Assembly (NCBI RefSeq): GCF_040954645.1
Contig: NC_092809.1
Span: 128,887,914-128,951,913 of the forward strand
DNA length: 64,000 nucleotides
Direction: 5' to 3'
Source of the DNA: Diabrotica undecimpunctata
Taxonomy: Eukaryota > Arthropoda > Insecta > Coleoptera > Chrysomelidae
Shown here: in pieces, positions 34,020 through 44,698 of the stretch
Layout: every line of letters starts with the position of its first letter
Position numbering within the stretch: position 1 is the first letter of the stretch
The notes under the pieces: model-generated
What the model was told of the DNA's origin: nothing
Database searches by the model: none
The model's input: only the letters and a program-made list of their open reading frames with translations
Translations under genes and position numbers: made by a program

Positions 34020-36200
34020 CGATGAAGAGGATTTAGTAAATGAAATGTAATGGATAAGAAAAGAAAGAAGATATAAGAAGAAAAGAAAGAAGATATGGAA
34101 TGGATACTTTATTACCTGATCGATGCTGGTATTAAATTCACCATGAAAGTAATAAATATGAAGTGATAAAAATTAATACACCGACAGTATCAATAGGAAA
34201 ATAAAACAGATTTTAAACACGAGTAAACTTTTGTATCACACATATGAAAATAAACAAGAAAGACCGGAGTAATGGTTAAAAATCTTCATCATATCTGTTA
34301 GCGGCAGGATATAATAAAAGGCCTACAAAGAATAGGATGTAAAGCTATTCAAGCTGATAAGAAATTGAAGTGGAGAACTAAAAAACATCTAGATATGTTC
34401 ATCCTGACGTTCAGACAAGATGAAGATATTAACAAAAATCTTTGGAATCATTGTGCTAAAAATCATCCTTCAAACTACTGCAGAAGATAGGTTGATAAAA
34501 AAAAATACAAAAGTTGAGAAATCAGAGAGCAAATAAAGCATATGCTCCAAAACCCACACAAAGGGTTAATGGGAGAGAAAATACAAAAGCGCAAAAGTCA
34601 CTAAAAATAAAAAATATTGTTATATAGTAAATAATGCAAAACAATCGCAACAAGAATTGGAAACCGAAAATACATTGACAATTATATTAGAAAAACTATA
34701 ATATAGGTGATTAAATGACTAAAATATATGTAAAAGTAACCAAATTAGAACATAGCGCTAAAAGAGCTATAACGAAAATTAGAAATGGCTAAGCAACTAC
34801 GAATCATGGAATGGAGTACCAATGGACTGCTACAACAACAAAATAAGCTGGAAGCAATCCTAGATATTTAGTGAAACAAATTTCACTAAATAATCTTTCA
34901 TAAAGTTTAGAGGCGGATACAGTGTATACCACAATATACATCCTGACAATGCAGCAAAAAAAGTCAGCGCAATAATAATAAAAGATAACATTCAATATTA
35001 TTAGGAGCTAAAATATGAAACAAAACACATACAAGTAACTACAGCACGCGTCAAACTCCAATCTAATTTCGAAATTAATGTAAACTCAATTTATAGCCCC
35101 CTGAAGCATTCCGTTAAAAAAGAACAGTATGTAGAATGTATGAAAAGTTTGGGAAAAAAATATATCATTGGAGGTGACTTTAATGCAAAGCACACCCAAC
35201 TATCAAGATTGATAAAACCTGAAGGAAAAGAGTTATTGGCAGCCAAAAAAGAACAGAAATGTAGGGCAATATCAACAGGCAGACCGACTTATTGGCCAAT
35301 AAATAAAATAAATTGGATAAATTGGAAATAAAATAACGGAAAAAATTGATTTCTTTGTTATTAAAAATATTTCATTTAATTATATAGATATTAACAATGG
35401 TTGGGATATAAATTCAGATCATTCACCCATAATACTTACTAGAAGTGAGATGATCATTAGAAAAGAGTATAAACCAATACTAAAAAATAAACTAACAGAC
35501 TAAGAAAGTTTAAGATCAATCCTTGAAGATAGAACATCTGAACAATTAATGAGAAGGTAGAGCTGTTTATACAAAATATACAAAAATCAGCATGGAAAAG
35601 CACTGCTACCCTAAGCTAGTACCAATGCTAAGATAAAAACAAATTTGAACACTGCTAGTCACAAACTTAAAAGAAAGATTAAAAACATAAAAAATGAGTC
35701 AATCAGTTCTTACCTGAAATAATTGACTGACGATAGCAGGATTGATTACTCTCTGCGGAAAGCAAAAAAAAGGGCTAAAGAAACCAGTAACCCATTCCCC
35801 GCTCATTAAAATGGAAGACAGTAGCTGGGCTAGAAGCAATAAGCAGAAGACGGAGAGATTTGCCACATATTTAGAAAATACATTGAAACCACATTAAGAC
35901 CAAATTAATGATTAAATATCATTAGAGTCTAATCAGATACAAGAGAGAATTAAACCTACATCGCCGAAGGACGTATCTGATGAAAAAAAGACAACATCAA
36001 TCCGAAGAAAGCACCAGGACATGATTTAGTAACTGGAGAATTAGTAAAAAATCTGCCTCTTAAAGCCATAGTAAAATTTTATTGAACAACCTAAGTAATG
36101 CTACATTTAAATTGAGATATATCCCAAATTTTTGGAAAATATCAGAGGCTATTATTAATACCAAAACGAAGGTTGCAGTTCTACCGGTAAAAAGATCAAT
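34020..36200 (+). mobile_element. Old jockey-clade LINE relic, ORF1 to start of RT
   Basis: A plus-strand, heavily decayed copy that still shows the order ORF1, endonuclease, RT fingers. ORF1 pieces: KNLHHIC, IIKGLQRIGCKAIQADKKLK, LDMFILTFRQDEDINKN and a Cys-His knuckle CAKNHPSNYC (about 34260-34490). The endonuclease lies at 34780-35440. RT fingers: NPKKAPGHDLVTGELVKNLP at about 36000-36060 and IPNFWKISEAIINTK. It fades at about 36195, before the catalytic RT boxes. It is clearly older than the jockey copy at 3743. Confidence 0.75.
34780..35440 (+). pseudogene. Jockey LINE endonuclease domain
   Basis: The frames read MAKQLRIMEWSTNGLLQQQN, then ISETNFTK-like codons, FRGYSVYHNIHPDNA, NFEINVNSIYSPLKHSV, the GDFN box in YIIGGDFNAKHTQL, TGRPTYWPIN and finally INSDHSPIILT with the conserved SDH. 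All parts of the AP-type endonuclease are recognisable, but stops and frame changes occur throughout. Confidence 0.78.
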
Positions 36201-37620
36201 AATTTTGATTTAGTTCAACTTTTAGTAGTATGTCAAAGCTGAGCAGAGTAATAGCTGCTATATCTCCTTCCTTGCCTATGTAAATATTCAATATCAATTT
36301 AAATTATTTTCTTACTCTAATAATTTTTCTACAAAACTTTTTCGTCTTTTCTGCTTCCTTAAAGTCTGATTTTGGATCTTAAAACTAAAGACGATTGGTA
36401 ACTTCACTTTTCTAAAGGTATGTTCAACAGTATGTAATGGTTGATAAAATTTTTTGACAGTCGTTTCGGTTGGACCACTCTGTAGTATTACCTCAAGAAC
36501 AAATTCGTGAGTTCAACATGGCAGTGACCGCCAAAAGTGGCCATCACCATTGGCACTGACAACACAACGCCGCACATATTGCAACATTCTATAGTTGTGT
36601 GAAACAGCGACGGTCGTTGAACTTCGCTCATAATGTGTTACGCTATCGTCCGCAACAACGAAGCTACGACACGCTCTCGGCTATAGGTCCTTGGCAATCG
36701 AGGACGAAATCGGCGAACGTAGGTCTTTGCTATCGTAAGGCAGTAGGTGTAAAAATGGTGCGAATCGAGGGCGAAAGGTAAACCGTGAGGCGTATGGGGA
36801 AAATCAGAACGAAATTGAGTAGGAATCTTAGTAACTGTAAACCACACTCTGTAGTGAGTTTTGCTGGTCCTTAATTGATGAAAATTTCGATTTTAAGTTG
36901 ATTTCGTTTTCGAACGCCGATAGTGAATACAGTTAGATGTTAATTGGATGGATTCCCATACCATAACTTTTTAACAATATAAATATTATTTAATTTCACT
37001 ATTTTAATATCAACTTGGCCGTCCCCTTGACTCAGCTTATGAGTCATTTCATGGGCTGCATAATTTTTGTCAATACCATTTTTTGCACCGTTTCCGTCAA
37101 TCGTATGGTTTTGCTGAATACCTTTATGTCTTTATTGTATTTATAATTATATTATTAAGTTCAACCGTGTTTTTATATTTCATCTACGTCCGTCGCACTA
37201 GTCATCTATATGTTTGTAATGGTTTTCCTTAATGCCTTACAGCATTTTTACCATGTGTCCTTTATACATCATAAGAAGCTTATGGAAATTATGGAAACAA
37301 TATGGGACTGGATGTATGGTATAGTAGAAACATCGCCAATTTGTACTGGAATTAAGTTGCCTCCGTCGCGTGTTGTAAGAATTTATCAAAGTATTTATGG
37401 AGATATGACAAATAAGTATTTTAAAAGAATCAAGACAAGGTTGTATACTTTCGCTATCTCAAACGGCTACTCAAGGTATCTTCATTTATCTGTAGTGAAT
37501 TTAGTGGATTTTTATCATTATCATTATAATATTATCATTATATTATGTCATAGTCCCATCTTAAATTTGGATGTCGTCTTGGTGTTTTGACACCTCTTGG
37601 ATTTTTATTTTCTTAGCCCT
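36201..37620. other. Unassigned stretch with a GC-richer island
   Basis: 36440-36900 is visibly richer in G and C than its surroundings (cgcaacaacgaagctacgac and similar) and has ccactctgtagt near both its ends (about 36477 and 36841). No protein frame is convincing. A 126-codon plus-strand frame at 37210-37590 shows no family I recognise. A tatcattatcat run lies at about 37516-37545. Confidence 0.4.
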
Positions 37621-37806
37621 TTTTCTATCCGAATTGTCGAATAAAGGCCTCTCCCATTTCTCGCCATTCATCCCTGTTGTGTGCTAGGCGTTTCCACATT
37701 GGTCCTGCGACTCTTTTGATATCGTCGCCTCTTGGATACCACAGTGTAATTCTAGTGGACCATTTATTGTCATTTCTTCTCGCTAAATGTACTGCCCACT
37801 GCCATT

Positions 37807-38317
37807 CTTCTTCTTAGAGTGCCATATCCCTATGGAACGTCAGCGACTACCATGCTTATACATAATATTTTTATACTGATCTCGGTCTTGCGCTACGTGT
37901 AGCAATTGGTCCGCTGTCAAACCTGTCCGCTGCCGCAAATTCCTCAACCAAGAGAGTTTCTTCCGTCCTGTCCATTTCTTTCCTTCGATTTTACCGTTGA
38001 GAATTAGCCGAAGGAACTCATATCTTGGTCCTCTGATTATATGTCCAAGATATTCTAGTTTACGCCTCTTAATAATATTTAATAGAGTTCGTTGATGTCC
38101 CATTCTTCGAAGAACTTCTTCGTTTCTGGTTCTGCTAGTCCATGGAATTTTTAGTATCCTTCGATACAACCACATCTCAAATGCCTCGATTTTATTCATG
38201 ATATCGGCCGTTAAAGTCCAAGTTTCACATCCATACAAAAGTACAGACCACACGAAACATCTTGTAAACTTTTCACGGATTTCCAAATTTAATGAGTTAT
38301 TGGATTATTGGATTATG
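37807..38317 (-). mobile_element. LINE family A copy nested in LINE C
   Basis: A 5'-truncated A copy with TSD ccactgccatt at 37796-37806 and 38318-38328 and a (ctt)n tail. The frame from 38286 to 37840 is open: CFVWSVLLYGCETWTL, KIEAFEMWLYRRILKIPW, LEYLGHIIRGPRYEFLRLIL, GRKKLSWLRNLRQ. Immediately right of the second TSD copy the tail of another A element begins. Confidence 0.9.
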
Positions 38318-38328
38318 CCACTGCCATT

Positions 38329-38577
38329 CTTCTTCTTAAAGTGCCCTCTCCTCAATGGAGGTTGGCTACTACAATTTTAAAATCTTCTCTATCTTCAGCT
38401 GTTCTTATTAGCTGTTCAAAATTTAGTCCTGTCCATTGTCGGATGTTTCTGAGCCACGATAGTCTTTTTCTTCCTAGGCCTCTCTTTCCCTCGATTTTTC
38501 CTTTCACTATAAGTTGGGCATATTGGTACTTATTATTTCTCAGTATGTGAGATTCTGTGGATCTCACATACTGAGAA
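38329..38577 (-). mobile_element. Second LINE family A copy, ending in a hairpin
   Basis: A short A tail whose (ctt)n starts at 38329, next to the TSD of the other copy. It encodes SHILRNNKYQYAQLIVKGKI and GLGRKRLSWLRNIRQW. Its 5' end, in element orientation, is a perfect inverted repeat (38538-38553 with 38561-38576). No clean TSD is visible on the right; only cattat is shared with the target. Confidence 0.8.
38538..38576. repeat. Perfect 16-bp inverted repeat with 7-nt loop
   Basis: tctcagtatgtgagat, loop tctgtgg, atctcacatactgaga. It sits exactly at the 5' truncation point of the LINE A copy. Confidence 0.95.
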
Positions 38578-38599
38578 TTCTTCTCATTATAAAGATTTA

Positions 38600-39438
38600 A
38601 TTCTGTGGATTACATCAGTGACCTTGGTTTTCTGTCTGGTCCGTTCTATTCTTTCTCGATCTCTCTTTGTTATACCTAGCATGCATCGCTCCATTGACCT
38701 TTGAGTGACTTTGAGTTTCACTATCATCTCTTCCTTTAGTGTTCAAGTGTCGCAGTGGCATCTTCAATTTGAATATAACTGCATTTCTACCAAAGGATGC
38801 CCAAACCATTTTCACTCTTCTGTTAATTTCTGGGCGTAAAAAGCCAGATTTATGTATTAATTGTCTCAGGTATATATACTCGGCTACTGTCTCAAGTGCA
38901 GTGTTGTTTATTATTACATCTTGGACATCCACTAGCTCGTTGCATTTGGTTTTTGTTTTTGACAAGTTCATTCTGAGGCCAACTTCTTGCTAGCTGCATT
39001 TAGGTCGTTTATAAATTCTTGTAGTTCTCCAGGATTATAAGCAATCAGAACGATGTCGTCTGCAAATCTTAGATGGTTGATTGAGGTATTTTCCATCAAT
39101 GGATAGGCCTTGGCTCTGCCAGTTTATTTTGTTGAATGTATTTTCTAGAGTTGCTGTGAAGAGCTTTGGTGATATTGCGTCTTCTTGTTAGACGCCTCTG
39201 GCAGTGGGAAGTTCTGAAGTTTTTTCATAAATTTTTACTTAGTTTTTGTTTGTCTGTATATATTTGCTAGAGTCTCTGTGTACGGTTTATCAATGCCTTG
39301 GTTGCCCAAAGCTTCTATTACTGCCTTGGGATATATAGATTCAAAAGCCTTCTCGAAATCTATGAAGGTTAATTCTAGCGGTATTTCATATTCTTTATCT
39401 CTACTCATTAGTTCACGAAGCGTATGGATATGATCCAA
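38600..39438 (-). pseudogene. LINE C reverse transcriptase relic
   Basis: 39438-39235 encodes MDHIHTLRELMSRDKEYEIP and motif A as LTFIDFEKAFESIYP. After frame changes the catalytic box reads RFADDIVLIA at about 39045-39075, then MNLSKTKTKCNELVDVQ and IYLRQLIHKSGFLRPEINRR, WASFGRNAVIFKLKMPL. The region between motif A and the FADD box is decayed. Confidence 0.8.
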
Positions 39439-40142
39439 GATACTGAAGGCAGCTTGCTCTCTTGGCTGTGTGAATATCTTGTATTTGATTGGTAGTAGGC
39501 TGGTGGTCTGGCATACAGCTTGATCTTAAGCAGTTCATAAATATGCCTGCTAAGATTTACCAGGTTTTTTGCCAGCTTATTTAAGCAGTTCCACTGTTAT
39601 GCCATCTATTTGGCGATTCTACTTCTTCCGGAAGGACTTCTGATACATCTTCTTGGTTACTGATTGCTTCTTTAAGTGTTTCAGGGGGTTTGCATAGAAC
39701 TTAGTCACGAGTTATATATTATTTCATTTATGTCTGTAATTCCGGTGTTTTCGGTTGGTCGAGCAACGATTTGTTTTTTCCCAATTACTATTGCTTACAA
39801 TTACTACTTTTCTTGTTTTATTATATTTTTTTCTGTTTTCGATTGCATTTTCTGCCAGTCTTTCATTGTATTTTTCTTATGTATTCCTTAATACTTTTCC
39901 TTATAGTCTTACAAAGTTCTGTATATTGTATTCTCTGCATGTTGCTACTTATTTTGATTTCCCTTCTTTGTTTTAGCATTATTTTGGTTTTATTAGACAG
40001 TCTACTATCTTTATTTTGTTATTGCGGGCCTCCCCTTTTTTCACTTTCAAGGATGATTTTCATAAATTGGGAGCTTTCGATTTGGTTATGTTATCTTTCA
40101 TCAATTGTCCTTTTATAGTGATCTAAGTTTTCTTTTAGATTG

Positions 40143-40610
40143 TTAATAATTATGACCAGTTACTGTTGGTTCTATGATTAATTTTATTCTTTCTAGTTTC
40201 AGATCTCGAAAAATGTTTGCTCTGATTAGTCTATGGTCGCTACCTATTTGAAATTTATTTATTAAACTGACATCTTTTATTGAAGTAATCTTGTTGGTTA
40301 GAATAAAGTCAATTTCGTTATTAGTGATTGCATTTGGTGCTATCCAAGTCCATTTTCTGTTAGATTTTTTCTTAAAAACTGTATTTGCAATTGGCATGTT
40401 TTGGTAATGTGCAAACTGAACCAGTCTTTCTCCCCTCTCATTTCTATCACCGATTCCTTACTTTCCCATGACTTGTTCCTTGCCGTTTCTCTTTATCACT
40501 TTGACATTAAAGTCACCAATTAAATACTTAAATTGACTTTAATTGTTACTTAATGCTTTAGTTATGTTACTGTAGGCTTCCTTTATTTGTGCGCCAGTGT
40601 GAGTAATCGT
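40143..40610 (-). pseudogene. LINE C endonuclease, C-terminal half
   Basis: Frames read DFNVKVIKRNGKEQVMGK (the GDFN box region), GIGDRNERGERLVQFA, then MPIANTVFKKKSNRKWTWIA, NEIDFILTN and IGSDHRLIRA. The order matches an RTE-type AP endonuclease. A nonsense codon follows MGK. The N-terminal half with the catalytic Asn and Glu is gone. Confidence 0.8.
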
Positions 40611-40620
40611 TGGGAGAGCG

Positions 40621-40938
40621 TCACATGATAAATGTGGTTGGAAACAAGGAGATGAAGCCTATAATTAGCCGTACGAGGTTGGATTATAAGAATTTTTGCA
40701 AATAACCTATCGAAACGACGAATGCATCGAAATCGAAACGAAAGTTAACATGCAAGTTTGTTCTTTTTCATAGGTCGTTTACTTACTATATCCCTCCTGT
40801 ATATTTCTAGTTATGAAATTAAAATAGCTGCAAAAATTATTCCGTAACGGGCTAACGACTCGATGTTTTTAAGAGATAAAACATTAACAAACTTCAAGGA
40901 GATACCGAATCGAACAGGCTTAAACAAAAATCGTTTCC
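40621..40938. other. Spacer between head-to-head LINE C copies
   Basis: About 310 bp with no recognisable coding signal. Confidence 0.5.
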
Positions 40939-42120
40939 TTGTACCGTTTGGGTCAGACCGTGCAGACTAGAGATGTGCAAATAGATCGTTCAATAGGAAC
41001 GTTACCGAAAACAGAATTGAAAGATATTACGAATTTATGTTCAACTGGCTCACATATGAAAAATAATAGATCTCCGGGCAAAGATGGTATAGTCATTGAG
41101 GCAATTAAACTACGAGATCCACGAATCCAAACACTTTTCAATATATGTCTGCTTAACGAAAACGTCCCAAATAACTGGAAAAATTCGGTTACAATCCTCC
41201 TTTTTAAAGAACGAGATAAATTAGATCTTGAAAACTTTAGACCCATTAGCTTACTCAACCACTTATACAAGAACTTACTCGAATACTGGCAAACAGACTG
41301 GAAGTAAAATTCGATTTCTACCAGTCAAAAGAACAAGCAGGGTTTCGATCAGGCAACGGAATAAATGGCCATCTTCAGTGCTTTAAAACTCTAATTGAAA
41401 AGTCTATCGATTATAATAGACAGTTGGTTCTTATGTTTGTTGACTTCCACAAAATATTTGACACAGTGAAAATAGTCGCTATCTTAAAAGCTCTCTCAGA
41501 AAGCAGATTAGAAGACAGGTATGCGAATATAATTCGAATTATATAAGAAAATGCAACAGCAATAATTGTAAACCTCCATTACATGATTGAGAAAATAAAA
41601 ATTGGCAGAGGGGTATGGCGGAGAGATGCATTGTCGCCAAAACTATTAATAACAGTCAAGGAGTACGCATTTAAACGATTAAAATAGGACTCAAAGGATA
41701 TTAACATCGATGGACAGAAACTAAATCATCTCCGATATGCCGATGACATTGTTCTCATAACACATCACTTGAGGGAAGCCAGAATTATGCAACAACAACT
41801 ACAGTAAGTATCACAGAGAGTTGTTTTATGGATAAACTATGGAAAAACAAAACTGATAACAAATCTCGTCTCCAATGAGAGAATAGAAATCAAGAAACCG
41901 ACCATAGAAATTGTAGAAAGTTACATGTATTTGAACCGCAAAATAAGATTAACGCGAGACCACCAGAGATGTGATCTGCTCAGAAGAGAAGTTTAGGTTG
42001 GCCTGCATTGGAAAAATTAGAAACTTATTTAAAATAAATGTCTCAATTCATTTAAAAAGGAAAGCTTTTAACAAGTGTGTTTTACTACTCCTCACATATG
42101 GAGCAGAAACTTAAATAAAT
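40939..42120 (+). pseudogene. LINE family C copy 2, reverse transcriptase relic
   Basis: A plus-strand RT from fingers to thumb: MKNNRSPGKDGIVIEAIKL, VPNNWKNSVTILLFKERDKL, NFRPISLLNHLYK, then in another frame YQSKEQAGFRSGNGINGHLQ, motif A as LMFVDFHKIFDTVK, the motif B region as KIGRGVWRRDALSPKLL (where GVRQGD would be expected), catalytic HLRYADDIVLITHHL, and YGKTKLITNLV. It ends at LLTYGAET-stop with no tail, so the 3' part is missing as well as the 5' part. Several stops and frameshifts. Confidence 0.83.
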
Positions 42121-42146
42121 GAAATTTCTCTATTATGCTCAATAGT

Positions 42147-42321
42147 AATACCACTAGTGATTCAATTTTCCGCGATAAGTCTGTCGATTTACTTCTAAAC
42201 GAACTGAGTTGCTTGAAAACACCACGAATCCGTACGACGAGTGGTGTTTTCTTTAAGAAACTCAGTTGAGTTTAGAAATAAAAGACAGACTTATAAGCTA
42301 AATTAAATCACGAGTGGTATT
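42147..42321. mobile_element. 175-bp foldback MITE
   Basis: The left half (aataccactagtgattcaa, then taagtctgtc, ttctaaac, actgagtt, gaaaacaccac) is mirrored by the right half (gtggtgttttc, aactcagt, gtttagaaa, gacagacttata, atcacgagtggtatt). The whole unit is close to one imperfect palindrome around cgaatccgtacgacg at about 42224-42239. No coding capacity. Confidence 0.85.
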
Positions 42322-42353
42322 TTATTAGACTATTTCATGAACAAAGTGATAGG

Positions 42354-42554
42354 TCAAAAATTCAGTAGAATGAGAGGAAGGAATTTAGTTAGTCTTTCGT
42401 TGTTATTTTCTGCATCTAATTTGTAGTTGCGATCCACACAGAACATCATAAATTGTCTCCATATATAAGATTTAGATTTTCTTGTGTTACTCGGTATATT
42501 TTCTTCAATGTTTTGGTTTATAACTTCGTTTGAAGTACCACCGAAACGACTCAT
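42354..42554 (-). CDS. Small ORF resembling the N-terminus of a Crypton/KIAA1958-type recombinase
   Basis: The ATG at 42552-42554 opens 66 codons: MSRFGGTSNEVINQN, then IPSNTRKSKSYIWRQFMMFC and DRNYKLDAENNNERLTKFL. The pattern NTRKSKS-x-WRQF-x-x-FC followed by an acidic stretch resembles the SAM-like N-terminal DNA-binding domain of tyrosine recombinases and KIAA1958-like proteins; this is a judgement by eye. The catalytic domain is not present nearby, so it is either a first exon or a fragment. Upstream (42670-42720) there is an inverted CCAAT word (gattgg) and a perfect 18-bp palindrome, as might be found in a promoter. The frame runs on toward the MITE at 42147-42321, which it does not reach. 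Confidence 0.4.
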   Translation of the reverse strand: MSRFGGTSNEVINQNIEENIPSNTRKSKSYIWRQFMMFCVDRNYKLDAENNNERLTKFLPLILLNF

Positions 42555-42673
42555 TTTGACGTATACAGCTACAATAATTTTTTTTTCAAACGTCAAACTT
42601 TGCTTTGCGATCGGTATCCATGGTTACGTCGTTGAAAACACGAACCTGATAAATCAGAATTGAAAGGCAGTTG

Positions 42674-42691
42674 GTGTTATCGCGATAACAC
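42674..42691. promoter_or_regulatory. Perfect 18-bp palindrome gtgttatcgcgataacac
   Basis: An exact two-fold symmetric site about 120 bp upstream of the small ORF on the minus strand, with a CCAAT-type word (gattgg) just beyond it at about 42711. A regulatory role is only a suggestion. Confidence 0.4.
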
Positions 42692-42753
42692 AAGCTGTCT
42701 TTGGTTTGTGATTGGTCAGATTATGTGAAAATTTTAAGATGAGTGAAATAGTC

Positions 42754-43848
42754 ACAGTTATTTATTTTAAACTACGTAGAAGCAACTTATATTAGTTAGT
42801 AAATTAGTTAAATATTTATCAAACATTTTAAATTATATACAAACAACTTAACTTGGTAAATATTTTATTTACATTCTTCTTCTTTCTGTAGAATGAAACC
42901 ATTGTACTGTTGATACTTCGCTGAAACGGTCTGAAATATTTTGATCTAAAAGTCTCTTGGTAGTAGATCAAAAATTCTTATTATCGAGTCCCCAAAATTA
43001 TTTTAGAATCAAGCTAATCTCCAAAAGTTTCAATCTGATATTAAGTTAAGAAAGAAGTTTATTAAGTATTACCCTTGAACACGCTTTCAAGTTATTACAT
43101 ATTAAGTTATTACATAAACAACTTAGTTATCTGCGATTTGCAGACGACAGGGTCCTTATTTCTGGCTTGAAAACTACCAAGTTTGTTGAATAAACTCAAG
43201 GATGCAGCACGTATATATAGCTCGGTAAAGTTGCCATATACTTAGCATGGTATATCGTGACAAATGAAGATATTAAATGGTTACGAAGAAAAAAAAGAAA
43301 TAGCCCACAAATGTATTCAGAAATGGGTGAATTTTTAAAGTAAAAATAAAAATATAAAGGGAAGAATCAGAGAGGCAACACTCGTCGTGGACTTTGGAAT
43401 CTGGCGTCAGATTTCACTTGATATAAGTGCACCGGACATAAAGGCCAAGCAAAAGGTCTAGCGTGTTTTTTAAATCTGTTAAGTCTAGATTTTTGTAAGA
43501 TAGTATATAATCTATTCCAAGCGACCAATTCCTTTCAGTTCTCACACAATTTAATCACCTTTTTTAAGAGTGGGACGTATCGGCAGGACATAACTCCATC
43601 TTTCTGACATTTTCTCTTCTTGTCATATTTTTAATATGAATTTAAACCATTTTTTTAACCTTCGCCCCCACTTTTAAGCTTAAGTTTTAAGCAGTTATTT
43701 GATTCTCCCCAGCTCAGCATCTTAATTTTTTTATGCCCTTCAACATTTCCTATTTTGTTGATTTTTACTACGTGGTCTAGTTTACTTGTACATTTGTGTC
43801 TGTAATATTTCTTGTACGTATTTTAGGTTTTATTATAATAGAATAAAT
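42754..43848. other. AT-rich stretch with a tiny LINE RT relic
   Basis: At 43120-43190 the plus strand reads YLRFADDRVLISGLKTTKF, the catalytic RT box of a LINE, and VTNEDIKWLRRKKRN follows at about 43255. The rest is decayed beyond assignment. Confidence 0.5.
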
Positions 43849-43857
43849 AAATATATA

Positions 43858-43926
<69 letters not shown>

Positions 43927-43944
43927 ATATATATATATATATAT
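43849..43944. repeat. (TA)n microsatellite, interrupted
   Basis: A TA run of about 95 bp broken by tct near 43858 and by cc near 43924. Confidence 0.95.
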
Positions 43945-44539
43945 GAATATAAATAAATAGAATGAATATCTGATATTATTTTTTTAATAAGAATTAAATA
44001 ACATAAAAATCGTTTATTGAACTAGAAGAGTAAAAAAATCGAATCATTTAAAAGAACGATTCGACCCAGCTCTTGCACGGAGCAATCAGCGAATAGGTTA
44101 GTAACCTTTAAAATTGATAATGCTGAATTCATGCATGATTATCAGTTCGGCAGTTGTATTTTACTGTCTATTATTTGCGAATATATATTTGCATATGAAG
44201 TTAATGAAAGAAATTGTAAGGAAATTGTTAATAATATGCCCACTGATTCACTGAAAGGGAAATGGCCGTGTATCTATTTTGAATATTTATTTTCAGAAAA
44301 GTAGGTCCGGAAGACCGTTATCTTTTGTTTTTGATATAAATGTTTACTGTAAATTAATAGTTGTGGCTTGTACTGATAATAAAATAAAATTTACATTATT
44401 TGTTTTTTTTTTCGTTTTTTTTTTATCAACTATCGAGTTAGGAATAAACCACTAATTACCAAGTAAATTATTTATATTACGTTCCGTTTTTATCAGTGTA
44501 GGTTAGTTGATTCTCGGTAGATCAAAAATAATTATTCTC
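43945..44539. other. AT-rich non-coding stretch
   Basis: No gene recognised; long T runs at about 44400-44425. Confidence 0.5.
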
Positions 44540-44698
44540 TTTGCCTCTATCCCTATGCGGGTGGCTTTCCTAATTACACTTCTCCCTAAGTTTCAATCTT
44601 GGGTCATACCAATATCAATCCTCTTCACCGACATGTCCTGCTAAGCATCTCCCCTCAGAACTTACTAACTTTCCACACACCACAATCTCTCACAATCC

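Larger units (their letters stand above)
37625..40620 (-). mobile_element. LINE family C (RTE-type), with two LINE A insertions
   Basis: A minus-strand LINE reading from a truncated endonuclease (about 40620 to 40143) through linker and RT (about 39440-38971) to the C-terminal region (38971-38600 and 37803-37625). The C-terminal part is split by two family A copies (37807-38317 and 38329-38577). Removing them gives a continuous IKSL-stop-WQWAVHLARRND. The 5' part of the endonuclease is missing. A second C copy lies head to head at 40939. Confidence 0.85.

Noticed and set aside
37210..37590. 126-codon frame as a host gene
   Set aside because: The C-terminal half is low-complexity (from tatcat repeats) and no family is recognised.
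43560..43800. C- and T-rich stretch as a LINE tail on the minus strand
   Set aside because: I could not read any conserved LINE residues across it.
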